Source: an uncultured Bacteroidia bacterium (GTDB lineage Bacteria; Bacteroidota; Bacteroidia; Bacteroidales; Prolixibacteraceae). From it: DNA of 64,000 nt. The notes below the pieces were generated by a model that worked only from the letters and a program-made list of their open reading frames with translations, was not told where the DNA came from and searched no databases. The position numbers and the translations under genes are program-made. Shown here one piece after another: positions 28,104 through 36,652 of the stretch (positions are counted from its first letter, which is position 1; every line of letters starts with the position of its first letter). The stretch covers positions 1-64,000 of the forward strand of contig CAIXZH010000115.1 in the NCBI GenBank assembly GCA_903923905.1, read 5' to 3'.

Positions 28104-28706
28104 ATGTTTTCAGGAATTATTGAAGGAATGGGCACCGTAGTGGCTATTGAAAAGGAACGTGAGAACGTTCATCTGACCTTAAACTGCGATTTTGTCGAAG
28201 AATTAAAAATCGATCAGAGTCTTTCCCATAATGGGGTATGTCTGACTGTTGTGAAGAAAAACACTTCAACATATACGGTCACCGCCATTATGGAGACTTT
28301 GGCAAAATCAAACCTCGGATTACTTAAAGTTGGAGACAAGGTTAACCTCGAACGCAGCATGATGATCAATGGTCGTCTGGATGGTCATATCGTTCAAGGT
28401 CATGTTGATCAGACTGCAATTTGTTCTAAAATTGAAGAATCAGACGGAAGCTGGTATTTCACTTTTAATTATGACTTCGATTTGGACAAAGCACGGCAGG
28501 GATATATGACCGTAGAAAAAGGTTCGGCAACAGTGAATGGGGTAAGCCTGACTGTTGTAAACTCAAAGGACGATTCCTTTCAGGTTGCCATTATTCCGTA
28601 TACCTACGAAAACACCAATTTTCACACATTCAACCAGGGGAGTGTGGTCAACCTTGAATTTGATATCATTGGAAAATATCTGAGCCGACTTGCAAGTTAT
28701 AAATAG
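28104..28706 (+). CDS. ribE: Riboflavin synthase, alpha subunit
   Basis: The 200-residue protein begins MFSGIIEGMGTV, the universal start of riboflavin synthase. It has two tandem lumazine-binding barrels: LSHNGVCLTVV with GHIVQGHVDQ in the first, and VNGVSLTVV in the second. It converts two 6,7-dimethyl-8-ribityllumazines to riboflavin. No other rib gene is near and no FMN riboswitch was seen in its short leader. Confidence 0.95.
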   Translation: MFSGIIEGMGTVVAIEKERENVHLTLNCDFVEELKIDQSLSHNGVCLTVVKKNTSTYTVTAIMETLAKSNLGLLKVGDKVNLERSMMINGRLDGHIVQGHVDQTAICSKIEESDGSWYFTFNYDFDLDKARQGYMTVEKGSATVNGVSLTVVNSKDDSFQVAIIPYTYENTNFHTFNQGSVVNLEFDIIGKYLSRLASYK

Positions 28707-28787
28707 CCAAAAGTTTAAGGGGAAAGGATTCATCTTGTATTCCGGAAGATATATGGATATAATATTGATTACCAATCTTTTTAATTA

Positions 28788-30017
28788 ATGAAAACGCTAT
28801 TGTTTTTGGTTTTTATAATAATATTCTCTGCAACTTTCCAGCCTGAAAGGGAAGAAACCTTCGCTCAGAAGGCCACCCGCATTCACAAAGCAATTCTGAC
28901 AATCGACACTCACTGTGATACTCCGATGAATTTGACCAGATCGGAATTTAATCTGGCTGAACGACATGATGCTAAAACTACCGGAACTAAGGTAGATTTT
29001 CCAAGAATGAAGGAAGGGGGACTCGATGCCACTTTTTTTGCAGTCTTCCTAAGCCAGGGGCCTAGAAATGAGAGTGGACATTCCCTCGCCAATAGAAAAG
29101 CGTTTGAAATTTTAAAGTCAATTTATAAAGGGGTTGAGTCATCTCCCAACCTTGCACAAATAGCCCGCACTCCTGAGGACGCCTACACGCTGAAAACGCA
29201 AGGGAAACGGGCTATTTTTATTGGGATGGAAAATGGGTACCCCATTGGACACGATTTGTCAATGATTGAAAAATTTTGGAATCTGGGGGTCCGTTACATT
29301 ACCCTCTGCCATACTTCGAACAACGATATCTGTGATTCTTCCACAGACAAAAAAGGGGCAGAATACAATGGATTATCCCCTTTTGGCGTCGAAGTAGTCA
29401 GGGAGATGAACCGCGTAGGGATGATGGTTGATGTTTCACATATTTCTGATTCATCACTTTACCATGTCCTGAGAATAACTAAACTGCCGGTAATTGCAAG
29501 TCACTCGTGTTCCCGGGCACTGTGTGATAATCCAAGAAACCTGACAGATGACGGTCTGCGTGCTGTAGCCAAAAACGGTGGCGTCATTCAAATGTGCATC
29601 CTTTCCGATTATGTGAAAACACCCGATCCAAACCCGGCGCGTGACTCCGCCAAAGCAGTGGTTCGGCGAAAGTACAATGACTTTACCAGGCTTTCGCCTG
29701 AGGAGGAGAGATCTGCCTGGGATGAAATGCGTGAAGTTTCAAAAAAGTTCCCTCAGCATCTTGCAACAATTAAAGATGTTGTCAATCATATAGATCATAT
29801 TGTGAAGATTGCCGGTATTGACCATGTGGGTATTGGAACCGATTTTGACGGAGGTGGGGAAGTCTCCGGATGTTTTGACGTTTCTGAAATGGGAAATATA
29901 ACCCTCGAACTGGTAAAACGGGGATATGATGAAGAACAGATCCGAAAAATCTGGGGGGGTAATCTTATGCGGGTATTTACAGCAGTCCTGAATAGTGCTG
30001 AGACAAAATTGCATTAG
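28788..30017 (+). CDS. Secreted membrane dipeptidase, peptidase family M19
   Basis: The 409-residue protein has an N-terminal hydrophobic signal (residues 1-16). The M19 metal centre is visible: DTHCDTP (His-x-Asp), the bridging Glu in GMENGYPIG, His in MVDVSHISD, and His in VIASHSCSRAL, with GIGTDFDGGG near the end. Renal-dipeptidase relatives cut dipeptides, including D-amino-acid dipeptides. Likely periplasmic. Confidence 0.92.
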   Translation: MKTLLFLVFIIIFSATFQPEREETFAQKATRIHKAILTIDTHCDTPMNLTRSEFNLAERHDAKTTGTKVDFPRMKEGGLDATFFAVFLSQGPRNESGHSLANRKAFEILKSIYKGVESSPNLAQIARTPEDAYTLKTQGKRAIFIGMENGYPIGHDLSMIEKFWNLGVRYITLCHTSNNDICDSSTDKKGAEYNGLSPFGVEVVREMNRVGMMVDVSHISDSSLYHVLRITKLPVIASHSCSRALCDNPRNLTDDGLRAVAKNGGVIQMCILSDYVKTPDPNPARDSAKAVVRRKYNDFTRLSPEEERSAWDEMREVSKKFPQHLATIKDVVNHIDHIVKIAGIDHVGIGTDFDGGGEVSGCFDVSEMGNITLELVKRGYDEEQIRKIWGGNLMRVFTAVLNSAETKLH

Positions 30018-30025
30018 CTAATCGT

Positions 30026-30235
30026 TTAAATATCTGCCTTATATTCGAGTATATCTCCGGGTTGACATTCAAGAACTTTACAAATAGATTCGAGTGTATC
30101 AAACCTTACCCCTTTTGCTTTGCCAGTTTTTAAAATTGACAGGTTTACTGTTGTCAGCCCAACACGCTGTGAAAGTTCATTTAATGACATCTTCCGCTTT
30201 GCCATCATAACGTCCAAGTTGATTATTATGGCCAT
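30026..30235 (-). CDS. Small Cro/CI-type HTH regulator
   Basis: The 69-residue protein is a lone Xre-family helix-turn-helix: KRKMSLNELSQRVGLTTVNL, then KAKGVRFDTLESICKVLEC. The C-terminal QPGDILEY is typical of YozG-like regulators. It lies 2 bp after a DUF2975 membrane protein gene; these two families are often paired, suggesting that the membrane protein controls the regulator. Confidence 0.9.
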   Translation of the reverse strand: MAIIINLDVMMAKRKMSLNELSQRVGLTTVNLSILKTGKAKGVRFDTLESICKVLECQPGDILEYKADI

Positions 30236-30237
30236 AA

Positions 30238-30783
30238 CTAAATAAATGATTCGTTTTCCTTTTTAACCTCCAGGGCAGAGGTTAAAAATTGCTTAACTGC
30301 CCATAAAATTGCAGCCAGCAACAAATATATGGTTTGAGGACTATTGAATATCAGAAGACGTGTAAACGACCTAAATAACAGATTTACAATACTCACCATC
30401 GAAGTCCATTCGCCGATGTGTATCTCACCAAAATTATTAATTATAATTTTGACTCCCCCCAAAAAGGCAAGACCTAAACACGACCAGATTATACCATTCA
30501 AAACGGTTAGGCTATCCGAATCAAAATACCCGGTTCGCTGATATTTCCGGAACAACCGGATCAGCAACCATGACACGTAGAGGAAAACCAGGTTACTGCA
30601 AATTTGAGCAATAAACCAAACCGAAGGTATTTCACCAATGGGAACCGTGTAATGATTATCGGGATTGAGCAAAAACGGGATAAACCACCTGGTGTGATAT
30701 ACTAACGCCAGACCGGAGAAATAAATAGTCACCCACAAAACCAATTTAATGACGGCTATTTTGGATAATCGAACCTTGAACAT
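30238..30783 (-). CDS. DUF2975-type membrane protein
   Basis: The 181-residue protein has four hydrophobic segments (about residues 10-30, 54-76, 93-112 and 145-165) and WLLIRLFRKYQRTGYFDSDS between the second and third, typical of DUF2975. It precedes and nearly abuts the HTH gene. No biochemical function is known for the family; a role as membrane sensor or antagonist of the HTH partner is inferred. Confidence 0.8.
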   Translation of the reverse strand: MFKVRLSKIAVIKLVLWVTIYFSGLALVYHTRWFIPFLLNPDNHYTVPIGEIPSVWFIAQICSNLVFLYVSWLLIRLFRKYQRTGYFDSDSLTVLNGIIWSCLGLAFLGGVKIIINNFGEIHIGEWTSMVSIVNLLFRSFTRLLIFNSPQTIYLLLAAILWAVKQFLTSALEVKKENESFI

Positions 30784-30915
30784 GGGAATAACACTTAAAT
30801 ATTATTCCGCAAATGTAATCCATTTTTTGAATAAACACAGATATAATTATCGTTTTATTTTAATATTTAAAAATTAAACGATAAATACAACGATCAGTTT
30901 GAATGTAGGCCAGAA

Positions 30916-31899
30916 TTAATTGGCAGACATCCAAAACCCGGCTGCTGGATCCTTTTTGCGCAAGGATGACAATGCAGTTATGGCTTCGCTTTTGTCTGCA
31001 TAGGATTGAACAATGACCAAAAACGCACCTTTTGGCAAAATCTTAAGTTCTGATTTAAATCCATCTGACTTAAGCTTCTCCAGAAGTTTATCGGCATTCT
31101 CTCTCTGCTTAAAGCATCCGCCAATTAACCGGTATCTGGAATTGGGTTGAACAGCAATTTGGTTAGTTTGCACCTGACTTATTCCGGATTTAGATGCAAT
31201 TGCATTGGTCTTATTAATGACGGATTTATCGGAATGATCAGGTTCGATTTTGATAGCTGGTGCCGGAACTACAGGACTATTTAGCGGGATTGAAGCCGTA
31301 CTTGAGGTTTGTATCGCAGAATTTGATTGGTTGATCCACGAATACTTTGAGACAGGGACAAAAATCAATGCCAGTAAGATTGGGATTCCGATAGCCAAAG
31401 CCTTGACCTTTCTTGAGCTGAAAACAGGACGGACTGCCTCTTTATTATTGAAAAGCCTATGGGAAGGTGTAATCTCTGTTCTTTCGAGCTGTGGAAATTG
31501 AAATCCTTCCATCCCATAGGCTTCCAGTAAAAAATTTTCATGCATTTCAGGTTCAAAGATCAATTTTTCATTCCGGTCAAATTGAAGGGAACCAATATCT
31601 TGAAATTCTATTTTTTCTCCATTTTCAAGTCTGGACCACACTTCGTCCACAAATTCAGAAATGATCTGACGGGCTTCCATATAACCAATGCCTTCGGTCT
31701 CTGAAATATAATTTACCAGCAATCCGTCGTTTTTACTCAGCTTTCCGGTAAAAATGATCTCCTTAACTGGGGGATTAAAACTATTACTGGCAAGATCCAT
31801 CTCTGCCGGACGATAATTGGTAACAAAACCACCAAGATCCGGAACTATCACACAATCATGTAACCGCAATAATTCTACTAAATAAAATGCAATATCCAT
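30916..31899 (-). CDS. HU-CCDC81 / SPOR-domain membrane protein
   Basis: The 327-residue protein begins LLRLHDCVIVPDLGGFVTNY, the first bacterial HU-CCDC81 domain, with a second (KIEFQDIGSLQFDRNEKL) behind it. A single membrane helix sits near residues 165-187, then a Ser/Pro-rich linker, then a C-terminal SPOR domain (YRLIGGCFKQRENADKLLEK). SPOR domains bind denuded septal peptidoglycan, and the HU-like part stays in the cytoplasm. A role linking nucleoid or division site to the wall is inferred. Confidence 0.9.
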   Translation of the reverse strand: MDIAFYLVELLRLHDCVIVPDLGGFVTNYRPAEMDLASNSFNPPVKEIIFTGKLSKNDGLLVNYISETEGIGYMEARQIISEFVDEVWSRLENGEKIEFQDIGSLQFDRNEKLIFEPEMHENFLLEAYGMEGFQFPQLERTEITPSHRLFNNKEAVRPVFSSRKVKALAIGIPILLALIFVPVSKYSWINQSNSAIQTSSTASIPLNSPVVPAPAIKIEPDHSDKSVINKTNAIASKSGISQVQTNQIAVQPNSRYRLIGGCFKQRENADKLLEKLKSDGFKSELKILPKGAFLVIVQSYADKSEAITALSSLRKKDPAAGFWMSAN

Positions 31900-32023
31900 A
31901 GCCTGCTATTTTCGAAGAATCAAAAATAAGGAAAAATAGGGTTATTGACGAGTTTCAGGAGAAAAATAACAGCATCTTTTCTAAATTCATGAAATCAAAG
32001 GATATACACCAAATAAATAATCT

Positions 32024-32031
32024 TAATTTTG
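32024..32031 (+). promoter_or_regulatory. -7 promoter box for galE
   Basis: TAATTTTG (TAnnTTTG) overlaps an alternative upstream ATG (32029), which therefore cannot be the start. It ends 21 bases before ATG 32053. Confidence 0.5.
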
Positions 32032-32052
32032 ATTTCATATAAACTTGAAAAT

Positions 32053-33081
32053 ATGGGACGACAAGTATTGGTTACAGGTGGAACAGGATACATTGGATCA
32101 CACACTGTTGTGGAGCTGCAAGCCGTTGGATTTGAAGTGATAATCATCGATGATTTATCCAACTCGACTGCTGATGTAGTTGATAATATTGAAAGAATAA
32201 GCGGAATCAGGCCGGTTTTTGAAGAATTTAATCTGTTGGATTTGGGACGGCTGGAAACTTTTTTCGAGAAATATAGAGGGATTGAGGCAATTATCCATTT
32301 TGCAGCCTTCAAATCTGTAGGAGAATCTGTCGAAAAACCGCTCTACTACTACCGCAACAATTTGGTTTCATTGATGAATATTCTGGATTGCATGTCAAAA
32401 TATAATGTTCCGAACCTGGTATTCTCATCCTCATGCACAGTTTATGGTCAACCTGATCAATTACCTGTCACTGAGAATACCCCGAAGAAAGATGCTGAAT
32501 CGCCTTATGGAAATACCAAGGCAATCAGCGAAGAGATTCTCCGCGATGTTGTTAAAGTTGCACGTGAACTGAATGTTATTGCCCTGCGCTATTTTAATCC
32601 TATCGGTGCCCACCCGTCAGCCCTGATTGGTGAACTTCCTCGTGGTATCCCTAATAACCTAGTGCCATTTATCACTCAGACAGCCGCAGGAATTCGTCAG
32701 CAGCTAAGCGTCTTCGGCGACGATTATAACACCACGGATGGCAGTTGTGTCCGGGATTATATCAATGTTGTCGATCTGGCCAAAGCCCATGTAATCGCCA
32801 TTAACCGGCTAATTACCAGCATTAATATTGATCGTTACGAATTTTTTAATATTGGAACAGGTAAGGGCGCTTCAGTTCTGGAAGTCGTTAAAACCTTTGA
32901 GGAGGCAACCGGAGTGAAATTAAATTACAAAATAGTTGACCGACGTCCGGGAGACGTGGAAAAGATTTATGCTGATACTACGATCGCTAATACAGTCCTT
33001 GGATGGAAAGCACAAACCTCGTTATACGATACCCTGCTATCAGCCTGGAATTGGGAAAAAAGGATTAGAAATATTGATTAA
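32053..33081 (+). CDS. galE: UDP-glucose 4-epimerase
   Basis: The 342-residue extended SDR begins VLVTGGTGYIGSHTVVELQA (NAD-binding GxxGxxG). It has the catalytic Ser in FSSSCTVYG and the Tyr-x-x-x-Lys pair in SPYGNTK. ALRYFNPIGAHPS is a GalE hallmark. Interconverts UDP-glucose and UDP-galactose. The gene heads a two-gene unit with rfbB (41-bp gap), feeding surface-polysaccharide precursors. Confidence 0.94.
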   Translation: MGRQVLVTGGTGYIGSHTVVELQAVGFEVIIIDDLSNSTADVVDNIERISGIRPVFEEFNLLDLGRLETFFEKYRGIEAIIHFAAFKSVGESVEKPLYYYRNNLVSLMNILDCMSKYNVPNLVFSSSCTVYGQPDQLPVTENTPKKDAESPYGNTKAISEEILRDVVKVARELNVIALRYFNPIGAHPSALIGELPRGIPNNLVPFITQTAAGIRQQLSVFGDDYNTTDGSCVRDYINVVDLAKAHVIAINRLITSINIDRYEFFNIGTGKGASVLEVVKTFEEATGVKLNYKIVDRRPGDVEKIYADTTIANTVLGWKAQTSLYDTLLSAWNWEKRIRNID

Positions 33082-33122
33082 CATATTGATTCACTGTATT
33101 TTCACATAATTTAATTAAAAAA

Positions 33123-34175
33123 ATGAAAACATTACTAATCACAGGGGGTGCAGGATTTATCGGCTCACATGTTGTACGAAGATTTGTGAATAAATATCCT
33201 GAATATAAGATTGTTAATCTTGATGTTTTAACCTATGCCGGGAATCTCGAAAACCTCAGGGATATCGACTCGCGTTCAAATTATGAATTTGTAAAAGCAG
33301 ACATCAATGATAGCGCAGTGATAACCAATCTCTTTGAAAAGTATCAGTTTGACGGTGTTCTACACCTTGCCGCTGAATCGCATGTTGACCGTTCAATCGC
33401 TGATCCTATGGCATTTATAATGACTAATATTGTAGGCACGGTAAATCTGTTGAATGCCGCCCGTAAAATCTGGAAAGCTGGCAGTGAAGGTCATCGGTTT
33501 TATCATATTTCAACAGACGAAGTTTATGGTTCTTTGGGTGAATCAGGTCTTTTCCTGGAAACAACTTCATATGATCCTCACAGCCCCTATTCTGCCTCCA
33601 AAGCTAGTTCTGACCATTTGGTAAGAGCCTACCACGACACCTATAAATTACCGATTGTGATCACAAACTGCTCAAATAACTACGGTCCAAATCAATTTCC
33701 GGAGAAGCTTATTCCATTAGCAATTCATAACATTAGTCAAAACAAGCCTATCCCAATCTATGGGAAAGGGGAGAATATCAGGGACTGGCTATACGTGGAG
33801 GATCATGCTGCCGCCATTGATCTGGTTTTCCATCTAGGTAAAGATGGTGAAACTTACAATATCGGAGGCCATAATGAATGGACCAATATATCCTTAATTA
33901 AGCAGTTATGCTTAACAATGGATAAAAAACTTGGACGCGAGCCCGGAACAAGTGAAAAATTAATTACCTATGTTAAAGACCGTGCAGGTCACGACTTGAG
34001 GTATGCAATTGATTCTTCAAAAATCCAGCAGGAACTGGGCTGGGCACCTTCGCTTCAGTTTGAGGAAGGAATTGAAAAGACAGTCGACTGGTACCTGGCT
34101 AATACCGAATGGCTTGAAAATGTTGCTTCAGGTGCTTACGAAAAATATTATGAAAAACAGTACGTTTCGAGATAA
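33123..34175 (+). CDS. rfbB: dTDP-glucose 4,6-dehydratase
   Basis: The 350-residue extended SDR begins LLITGGAGFIGSHVVRRF and shows HLAAESHVDRSI, the catalytic Thr-Asp-Glu in HISTDEVYGSLG, Tyr-x-x-x-Lys in SPYSASKA, and NCSNNYGPNQFPEKLIPL, all diagnostic of RmlB. It makes dTDP-4-keto-6-deoxyglucose on the way to dTDP-rhamnose. The other rml genes are not in this window. Confidence 0.94.
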   Translation: MKTLLITGGAGFIGSHVVRRFVNKYPEYKIVNLDVLTYAGNLENLRDIDSRSNYEFVKADINDSAVITNLFEKYQFDGVLHLAAESHVDRSIADPMAFIMTNIVGTVNLLNAARKIWKAGSEGHRFYHISTDEVYGSLGESGLFLETTSYDPHSPYSASKASSDHLVRAYHDTYKLPIVITNCSNNYGPNQFPEKLIPLAIHNISQNKPIPIYGKGENIRDWLYVEDHAAAIDLVFHLGKDGETYNIGGHNEWTNISLIKQLCLTMDKKLGREPGTSEKLITYVKDRAGHDLRYAIDSSKIQQELGWAPSLQFEEGIEKTVDWYLANTEWLENVASGAYEKYYEKQYVSR

Positions 34176-34237
34176 TCAGGATTTCCAAAATAGCAGAGAG
34201 GTTGTTTCAGGACTAAAATAAGTATGATATGTCTGCA

Positions 34238-34693
34238 TCAATCATCAAAAAGAGAGGACTCTTTAAAGGGTAAATGGTGAAAATTCAGAAACTCCAGGTA
34301 TTCCTCCTGAAAAGTTTTTTTCCAGTGATATTGCTCCTGATTTTGGATATAGAGCAACGTACTGTCAAGTTGCGATCGGCTGATGGAAAAAGCGGCAAAT
34401 CCGGCTGACCAGCTAAATGAACGAAGTATTTCGAAGTTTTGCCTTAACCAGGTGGTTGAGCTCTGTTTAATAGGTATAATCGCCGATTCTACTGAAAGTT
34501 TAGTTGGAAGAGACAATAAAAAGTGGATGTGATTTTCAGTTCCTCCAAGTGCAACCAGGATCATTCCTTTGGACTTGGCAACAGCTGAAAGGTAGGCTGA
34601 GAGTTGACTGCGGATCTCAGCAGTAAGAAAGTTCTTCTGATGATAAGTCCCTATCACCACATGCATAAGACAACTGATGAACTCCTTTGACAT
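34238..34693 (-). CDS. Y1 (HUH) transposase, IS200/IS605-like or RAYT-type
   Basis: The 151-residue protein carries the HUH motif (ENHIHFLLSL) and the catalytic Tyr in LYIQNQEQYH, followed by KKTFQEEYLEFL. The length is normal for the single-domain family and there is no disruption. No TnpB accompanies it, and I could not find end hairpins typical of IS200 in the flanks (34176-34237 and 34694-34845), so it may be a domesticated REP-associated transposase or an element with cryptic ends. Confidence 0.88.
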   Translation of the reverse strand: MSKEFISCLMHVVIGTYHQKNFLTAEIRSQLSAYLSAVAKSKGMILVALGGTENHIHFLLSLPTKLSVESAIIPIKQSSTTWLRQNFEILRSFSWSAGFAAFSISRSQLDSTLLYIQNQEQYHWKKTFQEEYLEFLNFHHLPFKESSLFDD

Positions 34694-34845
34694 AAAATTT
34701 GAAGATTTTGGATACCAAAAACTTATTGTTAATTCTAATTTTCCGAATCCACGAATAGAAGAGATAAAATTACAAAGAATATTTTAGGTTTAAAGGGGAC
34801 GCGACTGATTACACTAGTTTAAAAATAAAAACACATTTTGAAAAA

Positions 34846-35469
34846 CTAAATAACATATTTTCCGTCGACAAGCTTAAAACCTATTCTTTCCAAATAGCTG
34901 TTATGCTCTTTACTTTGTGGTTCAATATAGATGCGTTTGTAGCCCAAAAAATCAATGCAGCGTAACTCACATTGGTAAAAAGTTCTGGCTAACTGCGAGT
35001 TCCGATATTTTGGAACCATATAATCGATGCATATCCTTAAAGTTTCTTCATCCCTAATCTCGGCGATCACTAATCCGACAGTCTCCATTTTCGAAAATAA
35101 CAATGCAACAAGAAACTCCTCTTCAATACTAAAATCAAACCGTGGAAAATACCTGGAGATATCATCCTTGTAAAAGTCAAGAAAATAATTTAAGAACCGA
35201 TCATCACGATCAGGAATCAGAATTACCTCTATCGATCTGTTTTTTTCTGCATGCCTGCGAAGTCTAAAGATTATCACTAAAGCAGCCACCAATGCTGATA
35301 CTGCAAGGAGATAAGATTTTACTAGCAATCCTCCTATGGCAAATATGGAGATAACCATAATATAATAGGGCCACCCTTTAACTCCCGGCTTAACCCAAAA
35401 ACTACAGGTTATCAACATAATGGCTATAAAACCGTAATAAAAATTGAGATATGTATTTGTCATTTCCAT
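34846..35469 (-). CDS. Membrane-anchored GNAT-like protein
   Basis: The 207-residue protein has an N-terminal membrane block of two or three helices (residues 8-68). Its C-terminal part (residues 78-207) ends with DYMVPKYRNSQLARTFYQ and YLERIGFKLV, the acyl-CoA loop and last strand pattern of GNAT acetyltransferases. GNAT proteins with a membrane anchor are uncommon. Substrate unknown; it could also be a catalytically silent GNAT fold. Confidence 0.6.
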   Translation of the reverse strand: MEMTNTYLNFYYGFIAIMLITCSFWVKPGVKGWPYYIMVISIFAIGGLLVKSYLLAVSALVAALVIIFRLRRHAEKNRSIEVILIPDRDDRFLNYFLDFYKDDISRYFPRFDFSIEEEFLVALLFSKMETVGLVIAEIRDEETLRICIDYMVPKYRNSQLARTFYQCELRCIDFLGYKRIYIEPQSKEHNSYLERIGFKLVDGKYVI

Positions 35470-35605
35470 CTTTATCCGAACAAAGAAATCATGTTTTTGT
35501 TTAATCCTGGGACGAATAATAAGCCATTTTAGTTAAAAAGGTTTTCGTGAAGTAATGGTTAGGATCTTTTAACTAATCAAATTTTTCAATAGCCGAGTTT
35601 CTTGC

Positions 35606-35613
35606 TATTTTTG
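35606..35613 (+). promoter_or_regulatory. -7 promoter box for the gene at 35619
   Basis: TATTTTTG (TAnnTTTG) ends only 5 bases before the ATG, so the transcript would be almost leaderless if this box is used. Confidence 0.4.
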
Positions 35614-35618
35614 TATGT

Positions 35619-36125
35619 ATGGAGTATATCCTTAAAGTGCTAAGCGTTTTTCTTGTTGCCAGTATCAAATATTTCTGGGCAACGCCCTATTCATATGGCC
35701 TTAAGCTTAATGAATGGGAAACTATATTTTTCATGGAGGCAGGAGGAATCTTGGGATTCTTATTTTATTATTATTTCTTTGGATTCATGTTTAAGGAGTT
35801 GAAATTATTATGGCCTGCAGTTTACCATTTCACTCCGGTTCAATTTAAAGTAAGATTTGAAATGTGGTTAACCCGCAGACGGGCAAAACGAATCATTGCC
35901 AGAAAATTTACAAAGAGGAATAAAATAATTGTCCGAATGCGTAAACGATTCGGGATTTGGGGACTCGTAATATTGTCTCCTGTAATTCTTTCAATTCCGG
36001 TAGGAGCATTGTTAGGCAATAAGTATTTCAAACATAATCAGCACTTTATCCCGTATATGCTTCTTTCAATCCTAATCTGGGGAGTAACTTCAGTAGCCTT
36101 TTTCAGCACCTTTATGAATCATTAG
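35619..36125 (+). CDS. Polytopic inner-membrane protein, possibly small multidrug-export/DedA-like
   Basis: The 168-residue protein has about four hydrophobic segments separated by a very basic loop (TRRRAKRIIARKFTKRNK, residues about 85-102). RFGIWGLVILSPVILSIPVG resembles the conserved part of the 'small multi-drug export' membrane family. The call is tentative. Its end overlaps the convergent HEAT-like gene by 4 bp. Confidence 0.6.
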   Translation: MEYILKVLSVFLVASIKYFWATPYSYGLKLNEWETIFFMEAGGILGFLFYYYFFGFMFKELKLLWPAVYHFTPVQFKVRFEMWLTRRRAKRIIARKFTKRNKIIVRMRKRFGIWGLVILSPVILSIPVGALLGNKYFKHNQHFIPYMLLSILIWGVTSVAFFSTFMNH

Positions 36126-36652
36126 GAGCGCAGTTTCTGAAGCAGTTTCCCTGACCGGTTGATAAAACCTGCAGAGCCTCCCTCTTCCCTCATATTCTCA
36201 ATCACAGAAATCAATTCTCCCTTAATATCAGGTAATTGGATAGCGATATTAAAAAGAACCTGCATCGCAAACACCCTAACTGCTGCAGGTTCAGATGGAA
36301 GAAGTAATTCAAAGCATTTGTTGACTAAAACAACAATGTAATCTTCCGGAATATCATATCGCGATAATATGCGGGTAAAATGCCTTTTCAAAGATCCGTC
36401 CTTTGTTGACATAAGCGCTCCAATAATCTCCGGCAGTTTGTCTGTAAGCAATTCGGGGCAATCTGCTGAAGCATTGTCAATAATCCAACATGAGCGCCAG
36501 GATAAACGATGATTACCCGAATAAATGAATCCGTATAGCTGTTTAAAAAGCTTTTGATCAGCTATAACAGCTCTTTTCCAGAGTTCAATTTCATGGACTC
36601 CAATTTTGAATATTTCTTCCCCTACAGCTTTATCATCTCTAATCTCTGACAT
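36122..36652 (-). CDS. HEAT-like helical repeat protein
   Basis: The product (176 residues from the chosen start) is all-helical with HEAT-like pairs (for example RLSWRSCWIIDNASADCPEL, and AVRVFAMQVLFNIA). There is no signal peptide. I prefer ATG 36652, just after AGGGAAAGAA, over 36673. It overlaps ppk1 by 14 bp on the same strand, so it is translationally coupled to it and may act with it. I know of no named family. Confidence 0.65.
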   Translation of the reverse strand: MSEIRDDKAVGEEIFKIGVHEIELWKRAVIADQKLFKQLYGFIYSGNHRLSWRSCWIIDNASADCPELLTDKLPEIIGALMSTKDGSLKRHFTRILSRYDIPEDYIVVLVNKCFELLLPSEPAAVRVFAMQVLFNIAIQLPDIKGELISVIENMREEGGSAGFINRSGKLLQKLRS

